Of a stretch of 64,000 nt of DNA, positions 34,307-46,666 are shown one piece after another (the first letter of the stretch is position 1; each line of letters opens with the position of its first letter). The DNA comes from Beta vulgaris subsp. vulgaris. Lineage: Eukaryota; Streptophyta; Magnoliopsida; Caryophyllales; Amaranthaceae. The stretch spans positions 14,501,524 through 14,565,523 of the forward strand of contig NC_079210.1 of assembly GCF_026745355.1 (NCBI RefSeq), given 5' to 3'. A program made the translations under genes and the position numbers. The notes beneath the pieces are model-generated. The model worked only from the letters and a program-made list of their open reading frames with translations, did not search any database and was not told the origin of the DNA.

Positions 34307-36641
34307 ATGTCGAATTCTCCTGCAATGGTACATGGAGCTGAGGAAGCTTCACGTTGCTCTAGACGTAGGAACAAGTGGAGATGTCCTGCTTGGTCTCCTG
34401 ATCAATTATGGTGTTATAGGGAGAACCATATCTCCAATCGTCCTCTTTCTGGGATTGTAAGTGTCTTTCTCTTGTTTTTGTTGAACTGTTTTGCATATAC
34501 GTTGTTTATCGAGACTCCTTTGTTTTCGTAGGACAACTATACGTTGCGAGGGTACGGTCACCTCTAGGGGGTGGTAAACTTCTTCGACGAGGATGTTTTG
34601 TCGGAGGAAAGATTCATGAAACTTGTTAGGGGCGCCGGATTTGGCAGGTTCTTGGACGCTCTTAAGGCGTTGACTTGGGATAGGGCTCCTCACCCCTTCG
34701 TCTTGGCACTGTTGGAGTGGTTTTGGGATACTACCAACACGTTTCACTTCCCTTGGGGTGAAATGACCATTACCCCCTTTGACTTCCAAATGTTGACAGG
34801 ATTAGTCTTTACCGATAAGCCTGTCGTTATTGATGAGAGCCTAGTGACAGGTTCAGAGGAGTTGATTGCCTTGAGAGGGCCTATTGCTACCATTTCGAAA
34901 GGGCTTAAGACTATTCGGCCTAGTACTTTGTTGGAGGGGTTTAGCATTCCTGAGACGACTGATGAGCAGCGAGCCCGTATTATTTGTTTGTTGATGGTGA
35001 ACAGCTTTCTAGTCCCTGATGCCGGAGTTGATACTAGTTGCCATCTTCGATATTTGGCTTCTTTGACGGACCTGGGCATGGCTGCGCAATACAACTGGGC
35101 AGGCTTGAGTTATGCTCAGTTGCTTTTGAGCATGAGGAAGACTTGCCGTCAGCTGGACAATTCTGTCAATGTGTCTATCTCGGGCCCGTGGCGAGTGATC
35201 GAGGTATACATTTATGCAATGTTCAATTCGCATTTTTTGGTTGTATTGATTGTCTTGCTGACTTCTCTTGGAACATTTCTGCAGCTGTGGGCTTATTCTT
35301 ACTTGCGTCCTTTAGCCCCCAGCCCTCCTAAGGCTCTACAATATCCTGCTGCCAAGCTTTGGGATGTTCGAGCTCATCTTAGGCCTCAAGATGCTCTGGC
35401 GAAAACTCGTAGAAAGATTAGGGAAATGACAGAGGCTGAGGTGAGCTTGCATACGCGCTTATTGTTCTTTACTTGATTTTGTGTATGACCCCTTTTTTTA
35501 TGACTTTCCCATGTCTGTTGACCATAGGTGCATTTTCGTCCCTTTGCTGGCATCAAAGCTCCGCGCAGCATTGCCCGGGCGAGGGAGTTGACAGCCACTC
35601 GTCGAGTGTTCGAGACTCCGGCCGCGTCTGTATTGTATCTTGGTGAGCGAGTTGTGAGGCAATACGCTCGAGATTACTTTGTGGTCCCTATGGATCCTCC
35701 TGCGTTGATGATGAGTTCAGACCTTGAGAGTGCCTTGGGCGAGGATTCATATGAGGTTGTTAGCTATGCGATCTTGTTGCTTGAGGACCCGTCTTATGCG
35801 GAGGAGCTACTCCCTCGCCTTGTTCCACCGGTCAGGCTTGTCGACCGTCCTAGGGTATGCTCTTCCTCAACTTGAATTTTCCACATGTTTTGTCTTGTAG
35901 TAAGTATCTCAGAACGTCTTCTGCAGAGCAACTTTGCGGATGGTGAGGTTCCCTTTGCTGACCTTACGATCAGTTACGAGGGTCCATCTGGTCGTGTACG
36001 TGAGCTTTTGGACGAGGCTCCGGAGTCAGAATGGCATGCTACCCGTTCCTTGCCTCCAGACTTCTCAGGAGTAAGTTTCTTTGGCCTTGACCCCAACACT
36101 TGTCCGTTTTACCGAATTAACATTTGTCATTTTTCAGTTTAACCGAGCTGGATCGGAGCGCATACTCAGATTAGTCGATTCTCTGAAATGGAACCTTCGT
36201 ACTCAGCGAGCTCGTTCGGTAAGTAGTCTTTTGTGTTCTTCATTTTGAATGGTTTTGAACTCTTGTTTGCTTGTTCTCATCTGGAATTTTGAACAGTTCA
36301 CACCGGCGCCCCAGTTCATGCCTCAACCTGTGCCTCAGTCTCGACCTCAGACACAGTTCATGCCCTCCTTTCAGTCTCCGCCTGCGCCTTATCCTGGTTT
36401 TCAGCCGTTCGTTCCCGGATTTCCTATGATGCCCACATCCTCCGGGGCTTCGACTAGCCAGATGCCTCACGTGCCGATGTATTACCTGTGGATGCCGATG
36501 TTTCCGACTCCGGACGGTTATGGTGGCGGTACTCATGGAGGTGTTGGTGGTGATCAAGGGACTGAGAACTCTTTGGACATTTTTCAGCCTTGTACTTACA
36601 AAGTTCTATGGGTTGTGTGTGATGTGTATGCAAACTTTATG
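34307..36641 (+). pseudogene. Plant mobile domain (PMD) accessory gene of element C
   Basis: Seven exons with GT...AG introns: 34307-34456, 34533-35202, 35284-35441, 35529-35853, 35926-36070, 36139-36220 and 36297-36641. The PMD core (PF10536, aminotransferase-like) shows in RENHISNRPL, LLEWFWDTTNTFHFPWGEMT and FDFQMLTGL. Host PMD proteins such as MAIN and MAIL1 act in the nucleus in silencing and genome stability; domesticated and transposon-borne forms are known. The last exons are Pro/Gln/Met-rich. The gene is antisense to gag-pol. An in-frame TAG in exon 2 (near 34566) disables this copy. Element D carries a homologue at the same place (54156-56204). An acceptor (TTGTAG) right before the ATG suggests a 5' UTR intron. 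Confidence 0.8.
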
Positions 36642-36954
36642 TGATGTATGGATTTCGTGTGAATTTTATGCAATGAACTTTGTGATGCAAAGGAGGTATC
36701 GACTCTCTTCCCCTAAAAAAAACAAAGAAACACAACCGACAGTTTGAGTCAAACGTAGCATCGTATCATTGTAATCTACCCGCCGTGGTCTTGTCTTGGT
36801 AGTTTGGAGCGACGTATGAGATTCTCACTTTTTGTTATGGCGTATACGAGCGTAGGAACATGTATAAACCCCTCGTATTTGCTGCAGAAAACAGACGAAA
36901 GAATGCCAAGTTGTCTAGCCACGTCATCTGACACGTGGGAGAGAGGGGAAGTAG

Positions 36955-37164
36955 CCGTATATACGGCTAGGCCTTCCGTATATACGGCTATGCCTGCCGT
37001 ATATACGGTAAGGGCAACCGTATATACGACCCACTGATCCGTATATACGGTTGCTCTGCTTCCTATCTTGCTCTGTTTATATCTATCTTGTTCCGTATCT
37101 TTGTTCCAAACCGCTTATATCTATCTTTTAAGTCCAAAAAACCGACTTTTTATTCTTATAAATA
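36955..37164 (+). promoter_or_regulatory. Promoter of element C DUF7745-like gene: five palindromes and TATA box
   Basis: CCGTATATACGG lies at 36955, 36976, 36997, 37018 (last two bases GA) and 37039, every 21 bp. A TATA box, TATAAATA, is at 37157-37164, 66 bp before the ATG at 37230. Confidence 0.85.
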
Positions 37165-37229
37165 GACTTGCAGCCTTGCGATTATTTCCCACTTTGCATA
37201 AACACTCTAGGCTTCTTCTAAAACTCGTC

Positions 37230-38726
37230 ATGGCTCGTAACGTAAGTTTTGCTCTTGACTCTTGGATTCGCGACCTCTCCAACTCTTCCAAAGGTGAGAT
37301 TCGTGATCACCATTGCGGTATCCTCTTGAACTTAAGGTTAGTGCAGCTTGACATGTCCTTCTTGTGCGCCGCAATAAAGTTTTGGAATTCTCAAACGCAC
37401 TCTTTTTGCTTTAATAACAATGAAATTACTCCTTTGCCCGAGGAGATTAGTGCGATTATTGGTTAGCCTAATGATCTTCCTCCATGTTCCCCCAACTTGT
37501 CTGAATTTTTCTTTAAATTCTTTGAGAACTTTTTGGGGCTTGAGAGCCGTAAAATTTCTGAATTTGTTCATGGCCATGAAGTGAATTTACTCAAACTTAT
37601 CAACCACTTCAGAACGATGGGGCGTATTAGTTCGGCTCATAGGAGAAGGGCTCTCATCTTTTGTTTGTTTTGTCATTATCTTTTCCCTCACAAGTCAGAA
37701 AATTACGGTTTCGCCCCTGTTATTGCTATTGTTGAACAATGTGAGGTTGGGCGTTCTCCTTCTTTGCTTTGTTGCGGAGAATTGTTGCTTGCTTTGGACG
37801 ATCTTAAGAAAGATCCGAGCGCTCCGATGACTTGCTGTCTTTATATATTGCAGGTAATATCACATTCTTTAATTTCGTTAATTAAAGTAGTAATTTCCTG
37901 TTTTTCATATGCTTTATAATGTGTTACGTGTTATTGGCAGATATGGTTGATGGAGCGTTTGACCTTGATTGCATCTCCCGAAAACATGGAGTCTTATAAC
38001 ACTAAGAGCTATTGTACTCGCAAAAGGTTGTATACGTCCCGCTCTGATGATGGATGGGCCCAATACTTTGCGAACAAAGATTTCCATATTCGTTGGGTCG
38101 TCCCATGGTGGCACATTGAAAGAATGATGACTTCTGACGATCGAGAAGGCTTGACGATTAGCGGATTATGGACGTTGACTTCTTACTTCCCTGCAAGACT
38201 GATGAGACAATATGGTAGGAAGCAAGTGATCCCGGATCGTGATACTATTAGACCTGCCAATCAGTCCATTGTAAGCCGATCTCTGAAGCGATGGGGCGAC
38301 TTTTGGATGGCTCAACCTAAGCTTGATGTGTTAGACTTGGATGATTGCGATGCAACGACCTCTCGATTTTACAAGAAGTGGATGTCAACTAACAACGCAA
38401 CGGCTCGTGCTGAGTACAGAGTTGCGGAGAGAAAGGACTTGAATAGAAAACGACCCTCAGAGTCTGAAACTTCATATGAACCTACCCCTAAGCGATCAGA
38501 AAGGAATAATGCTAGCACAGTCAAGGACAGACTCGGTCCTAAGGTTGCTCCCGTTTGGAGTCGATTGGGTCTACTTAATGTGGAAAAACCGAAGAAGACT
38601 ATGCCAAAGAAGACCATGTCGAAGAAGTGGAGAGTGAAGAAGACTCCTTCAAATGAGAAAGTGACTAATGCAAGTGATGTTGAAAAGAATGAGGATGTTT
38701 CAAGTGAGAAGGAGAAGAAAGATTGA
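37230..38726 (+). pseudogene. DUF7745-like accessory gene of element C
   Basis: Two exons, 37230-37853 and 37941-38726, joined by an 87-bp GT...AG intron. The first contains a pattern like plant DUF7745/PMD-related proteins: a hydrophobic helix, then FWNSQTHSFCFNNNEITPLP and a conserved IVEQCE segment. The second contains IWLMERL, WWHIERMM and a Lys/Arg-rich, probably nuclear, tail (from about 38390) with repeated MPKK-type motifs. A TAG at 37464-37466 (TGG expected from the homologue in D) truncates the protein. No biochemical role is known to me. The basic tail and nuclear-type signals make DNA binding possible, which is inference only. The family assignment is moderate. Confidence 0.65.
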
Positions 38727-39417
38727 CTGCTTTAATTTATTGTTTGTGCGCCATATCATTCATGTTTTTACTTTGAACTCATTTGTTAAGATTGAGTAGT
38801 TGAATTTCATTTGCTTTATAAACATTTATATATTTGCCATTATTTATAAATAGGAAAAATTGACGATAGAGGTCTCAACTTTGGGTGATAATTTTTAAAA
38901 GGTCTGAACTATTGATTAACCTGTGTAGGTCCCAACTTTAGGGGGTATTAACTTTTAGCGGGCCGTAGTGACTTGAAACTGGCTTAATAGGTTATAACTT
39001 GTAAAACTTTGGTCACACCAGAAGGGTTAATTGAGGGAGGGAAGTAGGAACTAGGTGAGATTTTAAAAAAAATCGTTAGTTTTAAGTCACCGAGGCCCGC
39101 TAAAAGTTAAGACCCCATAAAGTTGGGACCTACACAGGTTAATCAATAGTTCAAACCTTTTAAAAATTATCGCCCAAAGTTTAGACCTCTATTGTCAATT
39201 TTTCCTTATAAATATTTACAAATTTGCAAATAATTACAACTATTAAATCTTGTGTATATAACCAAAGGGGAAAATGGGGGTTTTGTTGTTAAAGGGGCCG
39301 CACTTCAAAGAAGTTGCCTACGTATCCAATGTGGAATCAGGCCTCTCGTAGTTCATTAAGACAACGTTTTAGCAAAGTAGTAAGCCTAGCCTTTTTGTGG
39401 CGCCCTTAGGTATTCAC
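38727..39417. other. Spacer between accessory gene and pol of element C
   Basis: It contains a MITE (38852-39205) and the conserved TACGTAGG motif block (39295-39352) that recurs in D (58729-58790) and E (62086-62142). Confidence 0.7.
38852..39205. mobile_element. MITE with about 130-bp inverted repeats inside element C
   Basis: The two arms are inverted copies over about 130 bp (shared GGTCTNAACTTTGGG and CCTGTGTAGGTCCCAACTTT), leaving a short loop. An 8-bp direct repeat TTATAAAT (38844-38851, and 39206-39213 if the last T is counted) flanks it. The RNA would fold into a long hairpin. The superfamily is uncertain; hAT or Mutator are possible. Confidence 0.75.
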
Positions 39418-40609
39418 TTAGATGTAGTATTTCTTGAGTTGATCTAAGTTGGTGAGGCTTGCAAACTCATCGCCATTCATGTCTTGCAATTGCACTGCAC
39501 CTCCTGATAAGATACTTTCGACGATGTAGGGTCCGGCCCAATTCGGACGAAATTTCCCGCGGGGATCTAGAACATTCTTCCTTAACGCTTTTAAGACCAA
39601 ATCGCCTGCTTTGATGTTTCGAGGTTTGACGCCTTTATTGCAATGTCTTGTGATCCTCTGTTGATATGTGTGTACATTATGCAAAGCAGAGAGACGTTTT
39701 TCGTCCAAAAGTACCAACTCATCATACCTTGCGCGGGCCCATTCGGCTTCAGGGACTTTGCTTTCCAACACGACCCGAAGCGATGGTATTTCTAGCTCAA
39801 TTGTTTGAACAGCTTCGGTTCCATAAACCAAAGAGAAGGGGGTATATCATGTGGAAGTCCTTATTGAAGTTCGATATCCCCAAAGAGCGAAGTGAAGCTT
39901 ATGAGGCCAATCCTTGTAAGTCTCAGTCATCTTTGCAATGATTGTTTTTCTGTTCTTGTTTGCAGCTTCCACGGCTCCTATGATGTTGGATTTTATACTT
40001 GGCGAGCAAATCGGCGCATTCTTTTTGGAAGTGTGTGCCATTATCGCTAATGATTTCATGTGGTACTCCAAAGCGACAAATAATGTTTGTCTCAATGAAT
40101 TTTGCCACATGTTTAGCCTGTAGTGTTGCGTAGGAGGCTGCTTCTACCCATTTTGTGAAGTAGTCAATGGCAACTAGGATGAACTCGTGCCCACCTTGCC
40201 CTGGAGGTGTGATCTTGCCAATTATGTCAATTCCCCAAGTTGAGAATGGCCAAGGAGAAGTGAAGGTGTAAAGTAGCTACGGTGGCACATGTTGTAAGTT
40301 CGCGTTCTTTTGACAAGTGTCACATCGTTTAACGAAGTCGTGGCAATCTTTTTCCATTGTCATCCAAAAGTATCCAAGTGTGATGATCTTCCTTACTAAC
40401 ATTTTCCCGCTCATGTGTGTGCCACATACTATTGCATGTACATGGAACATGACTGCTTTGGCGTCCCATTGTGTGATGCAAGTCAACATGCGACCATGAT
40501 AGCCCTTCTTGTATAGTTCCCCTCCTTGTAAAACGAACTGAGAGGCCAGGCGCCTTATGGCCTTTTGAGATTTCTTTGATGCGTAGGGAGGGTATTCATT
40601 ATTTTGCAA
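39418..40609 (-). pseudogene. Integrase of element C, in three frames
   Basis: From the right, 40609-40277 carries the zinc-binding H-H-C-C region (VHAIVCGTHMSGKM ... CDTCQKN). 40110-39847 carries parts of the catalytic core in two frames (SDNGTHFQKECADLL and the Glu-bearing GAVEAANKN). 39831-39418 carries the C-terminal domain (GDLVLKALRKN, FRPNWAGPYIV). A premature stop (near 40631) separates it from RNase H, and frame changes lie near 40270, 39990 and 39840. The 39418 end is the natural C-terminus, ending LDQLKKYYI as in other Tat elements. Confidence 0.88.
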
Positions 40610-40630
40610 GAACTTTAAAATGTGTGAATA

Positions 40631-43600
40631 TCAAGGCCTGTCTTCTTCTGTTGGTGAAGGGTTTTGCGTTTCATCATCTATGGCATTAATGTGTGCTGGA
40701 GCTTGTCGTCTTTCGATGACTAATGGCATGTGAGTTAATGAGCTCGGAATTCTAATCATTGAAGCTAAACGAGCTAAAGCGTCCGCGAAGTGGTTATCTT
40801 CTCGGCAAAGATATGTATATTTTACCTCCTTGATGTTTTGAGCTATCGTTTCTAGATGTGCTTGGTATGGTGCCAAACTTTCGCTCCTGACTTTCCATTT
40901 TCCGGAAATTTGGTTGATGATGAGAGATGAATCCCCGTATACTCTTAGTTTTTCCACTCCAAGTGCTACAGCTGCTTCTAGTATTATACAGGCTTCATAT
41001 TCAGCAGCGTTATTTGTAACATAGAAGTCTAACTTTACGGAAATCGGTGTGTGCTCTTCTTCTGGTGATACCAGAAGTATGCCTACGCCGCATCCTTTTT
41101 GATTGGAGGATCCATCAAAGTATAAGGACCATGCCCCGTCTTCTGTCATTAGTAGATCTTCATCAGGAAATTCGAAGTCTTCAGGTTCTGCTTCGCCTGG
41201 TGAGGTAGCTAGAAATTCTGGAACGATGCTTCCTTTGATGGCCTTTTGAGATACATACTTTAAATCGAACTCTGAAAGCATCACCACCCACCTAGATAAT
41301 CGTCCGTTCATAGCGGGTTTTTCCAAGAGATATTTCAACGGATCGGCTTTTGAAACAATGTGAACTGTATGAGTAAGAAGATAATGCCGTAATTTCTTTA
41401 TAGCCCACACCAGTGCTAAACAAAGTTTTTCAGTGCTTGAGTATCTCGTTTCATATTCTAGGAATTTCTTACTCAAGTAATATATTGCATTCTCCTTTCC
41501 TTCGACTTCTTGAGCGAGCATAGCCCCTGCAGCAGTTTGTGTGACAGTGAGGTTGAGCCGTAGCAGCAAATCTGGCACAGGAGGTAAGAGGACAGGCGGG
41601 TTTGAGAGGTACCCCTTCACTTTGTCAAAAGCTTGTTGACAATCATCATCCCATACTGTAGGTTCGTTTTTCTTGAGCTTGCGAAAGATGGGTTCACATA
41701 CCATAGTGAGTTTGGATATGAACCGACTAATGTACTGCAGGCGACCCAAAAATCCACGAATTTCCTTTTCATTGGCTGGTGGCTTGAGAGACATTATGGC
41801 TTGGATTTTTGAGGGATCGATCTCAATGCCCCTACTGCTGATGACATATCCAAGGAGCTTGCCTGAGGTCACTGCAAATGCGCACTTCTTTGGATTGAGC
41901 CTCACTTTATATTTTCGAAGTCTTTCAAAGAATTTCCTTAGGACAGCATCGTGATCCTCTCGTTCTTTTGCTTTTACTATCATATCATCAACATATACTT
42001 CTACTTCCTTGTGCATCATGTCATGCAAAAGGGTAGTAGCAGCGCGTTGATAAGTGGCTCCTGCATTCTTTAGACCGAAAGGTATGACAGTATAGCAAAA
42101 TATTCCCCATGGTGTGATAAAGGTCGTTTTCTCCATGTCTTTTTCGGCCATCTTTACTTGATTGTACCCTGCGTACCCATCCATGAATGATAGCAAGGCG
42201 TGATTGGCAGTGTTGTCCACCAGGATGTCTATGTGGGGCAAAGGGTAGTCATCCTTTGGGCTTGCTTTGTTGAGATCGCAAAAATCTACACACATTCGAA
42301 CTTTTCCATTCTTTTTCATAACTGGCACCACATTGGCGATCCATTCCGGGTAGTGAACGGTTTTGATGAAGCCTGCTTCTAATTGCTTGACTACCTCTTC
42401 TTCGATCTTGAGCGCTATGTCTGGTTTCATTCTTCGTAGTTTTTGCTTGACAGGTTTTGCCCCTAGAACTAGTGGTATGGTGTGTTCGGCAATTTCTGGG
42501 TCGATTCCCGGCATATCCTTGTAAGACCACGCGAACACGTCCCTGTATTCTTTTAGCGTCTCAATTAATTGTGTCCTTTCCACAACACTAAGGCTGAGAC
42601 CTATTCTAACCATTTGTGGTTCCCCGTTGTTTGAAATGTCAACCTCTTCGGTGTCTTCTATAACGGGATTTCTTTGCTCATGTTCTTCCATTGCATTTAT
42701 GAGTTCGTTATCATTTTGTTCATTTTCAATAGTTTCGGAATTAAAGCAGTCAAGAGAAGGAAAAGAGTAAGCAAAAGGCATAGTCTTATTATATTCAGAA
42801 ATCATAGCATCAAAAACAGAAGCCTCAGGTGAGGCTGAGAGAGCATTTTTTGACTCGATAGGAAACCTAAGACTGTCCTTGACCTTACTAACATTAGACC
42901 CCCTAGGCTTAAGACTAGACTCAGACTCAGACTCTTTTTCAGACTCATGTTCATCGTACATTTGACCTTCTCCTACAACGAATCGAAACTTGCGGCCGTC
43001 TGGTGTGGTGATCTTCAGAGTCTTGCGCCATCCTTTAACAACGTTGCTAGTTGGAGTGATCAGCTTGATTTGGTCGAAGGATCCCGAGCTCATCACTTGT
43101 TGGTTATCTGTATTTTCTTCCTTTTCCATGCCCAAAAGTACGCCCATTCCCATGCCATCGATGACAGGTGATGTATTTTTGACCGGATTGTTAACCCTGT
43201 CTTCAATAAAATCACAGTCTTGAAAAATTTCGAGTCCTGGATACCTCTTTCCATCAAGAGTTAGGAAAGGTTCAGGGAAACCAAAGCTTGGAAACCTTTC
43301 CTCATCTCGCACGAAACGTCCATTAAGAGTGAGCTCATATGGGGGAAGCAAGGGTTCATTATTTAGCTCATTCTTCTTTAAGGAGGCATATTTTAGTGCT
43401 TGCTCCCTTATTTCTTCCTTGGTGGGTAAGTAACCCAATCCAAACTTGTCATTCTTTTGGGGCAAGTCAAAGAGAAGGATAGGATATTTCTTGTTGGACC
43501 CTAAGGGCATTCCTGGGAAGTAACCTTGTTTCCTGAGTATAGTATGGATAGTAAGATTAGCATCATAAGAAGATTCTTCAATCATTGAAGCCGAAAACCC

Positions 43601-43867
43601 CCAAAGTTCTTCCTCTTCGTTGTCGTGTTGGACTTGTAAAGTAGACTTGTCTATTGCTTGAATCTTCATAGGAGAAGCATCAATAACTACTGGAGTGCCA
43701 TGGAGTAGAAATTTGACCTTCTGATGATAGGTTGAGGCAACTGCTCCTAATTCGTGTAGCCAAGGACGTCCAAGTAGTAGATTGAAAGGGGTCTTGATGT
43801 CCATTACATGGAATTTCGTCCGTTTCTCTACTGGGCCGGTAGCAATGTTGAGCCAGACGAGACCCAA
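40631..43867 (-). pseudogene. Pol of element C: protease end, RT, dual RNase H
   Basis: 1078 codons. Residues 1-60 are the end of the aspartic protease (LLGRPWLHELGA). Reverse transcriptase spans about 480-670 with the catalytic YVDD at 625-628. A first RNase H region (about 770-880) looks degenerate, with LTVTQTAAG where an Asp is usual. A second, archaeal-type RNase H (about 912-1040) keeps LYFDGSS, NNAAEYEA and YGDSSLI. A doubled RNase H is the hallmark of the Tat clade. The N-terminal part is joined to gag only through two stop codons (near 43914 and 43902). The C-terminal stop at 40631 is premature, because integrase follows. Confidence 0.93.
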
Positions 43868-43915
43868 TGCTTGTCTCCTTGAATTGTCGTAAGCGCGGAT
43901 GGTTTAACTATTCGC

Positions 43916-45829
43916 CTAAAGATCTTCGATCGAAATTCCGAGCTTTTGAGCAGTCCTTAATGGACAAACATTGACGGCGGCTCCATTGTCTACTAAAGTC
44001 ATGGGTATGTTGAATTGCCTGCAGGTTACAGTAATGTGTAGGGCTTTGTTGTGGTGGGGCCCTTCAGGAGGCAAATCATCATCAGAAAATACTAAGTAGG
44101 GTGAAGCAGCGGGGCTAGTCACGAAGCTAACTAACTCTTCCGGAGTTGTTTCGTTTGATACATTAATATCAGTAAGTGCCTTGAGGAGTGCTTCACGATG
44201 ACTTCTATAAGTGACAATTAATTGCCAAACATTCAATTCGGCCTTTGTTTTCTTGAGTTGCTTGATGATTGGATTCTCCTCTGGTGGTGGAATAATAGGA
44301 ATGTCATCAGCATTTGGTTGCGGAGTGGGGTTGAGTACGCGCCCACTTCTGGTAAGTAACTGCACATCAGCATGGGTTTTAGTGATGTCTTGGTCACCTA
44401 ATCCTTCTTCAAGATTTTCTCCTGTCATGGTTTGATGAGTTGCGACGTTTTCAAGGTATTCATCTTCATCTTCGTCACCCCATAGACCATTAACAAAAGT
44501 GTCATTGAGAAGCAATGGGACATCAATTGTTTGACCTATTGGACAAATGAGAGTAGCAGGATCAAACACTTCCTCTTCATTAAGGGAAATCATGAGAGTA
44601 GTAAGAGGGTTTGATGTGATGTTTGGCTTCTTTGCACCAGGAGGAAGTGGGAGCCTTCCATCTTCGATCATATCCTGGATTAGATCCCTTAACTTGTAGC
44701 ATTCTTCAGTTGTGTGACCCCTTCCTCGGTGATACTTACAATATTTCAAGGGATCCCATCTTTTCGATGGTTTTTCTGGATCAGGTGTTGGGCCAATTGG
44801 TGCGATTTTTCCCTGACCTTGGAGACGTTCAAGTGCTTGGTCATAAGTCATACCCAAAGGATAGTACTCACGTCTTGGGCGCTTAAAGCTTTGATTCTTT
44901 GGGTAGCCCGAGGAAGCCTGAAGTGCGGAGACATTATTTGACGAATTAGAGTTGTCTTTCCTATTATTACTCCACTTGGGCTTGGTATTGGTACCACCTT
45001 CTTTCAACAAGTCATCCTCAATGGCTATGCCAATGTGGTAAACCTTGTCAAAAGTCTCGAGGCCGATGTATCGAAGGTGATTCTTGTACCTTGGTTGCAA
45101 ATTTGATATGAAAATCTTAACCATTTCTGATTCATGTGGAGTGTGCACTAGTTGTGCCGCTGCTTGTCTCCATCTAGAGAGGAAAGCCGTGAACCCCTCT
45201 TTCTCTCCTTGCTTCAGAATTTCAAGTTCACGAATGGATGCTTGAGTTCGAATGTTTCCCTTGTAACGGTTCATAAAAGCAATAGCTACGTCCTCCCACG
45301 TTTCGGTTTCCTTTTCAGATAGGGAAAAGAACCATTTTTGGCATATTGGAGCAAGTGATAGCGGAAAGATCTTTTGGTACAGAGCTAAATCAATTCCTTT
45401 GAGTCCCAGAGTAGCCTTGAAGGCCTTGAGATGGAAGCGTGGATCATCAGTGGGCTGAAATTGCGAGAGATCATTTGCATAGAACTTGTCAGGAAGCTTA
45501 GTTGTAGTCGAGATTTCATTGTCCAGATTCTCATAGTAAGTAGCTCCATCCATGTGTTTCTTGATGCGTTTTTCCATGCTTTTGACCATAGCGCTAGAGG
45601 AAGCGCCTCCGCCATTGTTGACCTTAGTAGAGAGGTCGGTGACCATTGTAGCTAGGTTTTCAACAGTCTTGTAGAGTTCCTTGAGTTTCGGGTCATCCAT
45701 GGTGAACAGTGTCGTCTCTGACTCTTCTTCAGGAGGAGGAAGATCGTCTGAGTGGTCGACTTGATTACGAACTAACCTTTGATTTGTGTCACGAACCCAA
45801 GCAGGGCGCTCAATGTTGAACTCTGTCAT
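43916..45829 (-). pseudogene. Gag and start of protease of element C
   Basis: 637 codons. The capsid-type Retrotrans_gag domain covers about residues 110-270 (CQKWFFSLSEKETETW, FMNRYKGNI, FLSRWRQAAAQL). A Tat-type zinc finger of form C-x2-H-x4-H-x4-C follows (CKYHRGRGHTTEEC), and the aspartic protease active site lies near the end (TLVDNGAAVNVCP). ATG 45829 is the first in-frame start after the leader, about 840 bp from the primer site. The frame closes at 43916 with TAG where homology continues into the pol frame. gag and pol were therefore probably one frame, now separated by two nonsense mutations. Confidence 0.92.
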
Positions 45830-46666
45830 GCGGCAAGACTTCCTATTAATACGATGCTTCGTTTGACTGAAAGACTCTATGGATGTCCTAACATGGCCAC
45901 CTTCCTAAATGCATGAATTAAAACTACATGAATGCATGGCCATCCTTTCCACGATTTTTTTCTCTCCTTTTTTTTTTCGTCTTTTTTTTTCGTCTCTTTT
46001 TTTTCGTTTCTTTTGTTTCGTCTCTTTTTTTTCGTTTTTTTTCTTTTTTTTCTTTTTTTTTTCGCTCTTTTTTTTCGTGGCAAATGATGGCCTTTTACAA
46101 AATATGAATGATGCATGTTCAATCCTATGTCTAACTAAAGATGGCCATGATCTATATGCTTGTGTGATGGGTCAAGTCCAATACATATGAATCCTAACGT
46201 ACAAGGCTAAAAAGTCCTAGGCACATATCAATCATGATTCACAAATTCAAGTCCTCCTAAAGTCCGGACCTAATAGTGCTAGCGGTCGGCTTGGTTAAGT
46301 CTGAGAGTATACCATGCCTAAAGGTAGAGCTGGGTCCAATTTCACCACTAGCCATTAGTGATGTATGGCCGAGTTACCTCTTATGTACACGCATCCAGTA
46401 ACACGTGCACACGCGGCATGGGCGGGATATGACTTGCCTTAGCCATGTGATCCATTAACCACATGCAACCAAGGTAGTATCCCCCTTTAAGGAAGTCTCG
46501 AGCATAGAACATGCCCATATTGAGACCAAGGAACCTAAGGCGCGACCCTATTCAGAGGGTCACATACAACATGCAAAATCCAATGAAAATAATGATGGAA
46601 TTATGAGACTTTCAAGTCTGTCCACTTCACCTAACGGTGATTATCCCCAGTGAAGTCGCCATTTTG
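45830..46666 (-). other. Leader of element C with long purine tract
   Basis: The untranslated leader runs between the primer site (46661-46644) and gag. 45955-46078 is almost pure purine on the minus strand (A/G with periodic CG, the repeated GAAAAAAAACG pattern). It keeps a Lys-rich ORF open by chance. Confidence 0.75.
46644..46661 (-). promoter_or_regulatory. Primer-binding site of element C
   Basis: The minus strand reads TGGCGACTTCACTGGGGA five bases after the 5' LTR, the Tat-type tRNA primer site. Confidence 0.85.

Noticed and set aside
40631..45829. gag and pol of element C as intact genes
   Set aside because: Long frames, but stops between gag and pol and before integrase, plus integrase frameshifts, show they are broken.
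45877..46190. Lys-rich (minus) and Phe-rich (plus) ORFs
   Set aside because: Low-complexity purine tract in the leader of element C.
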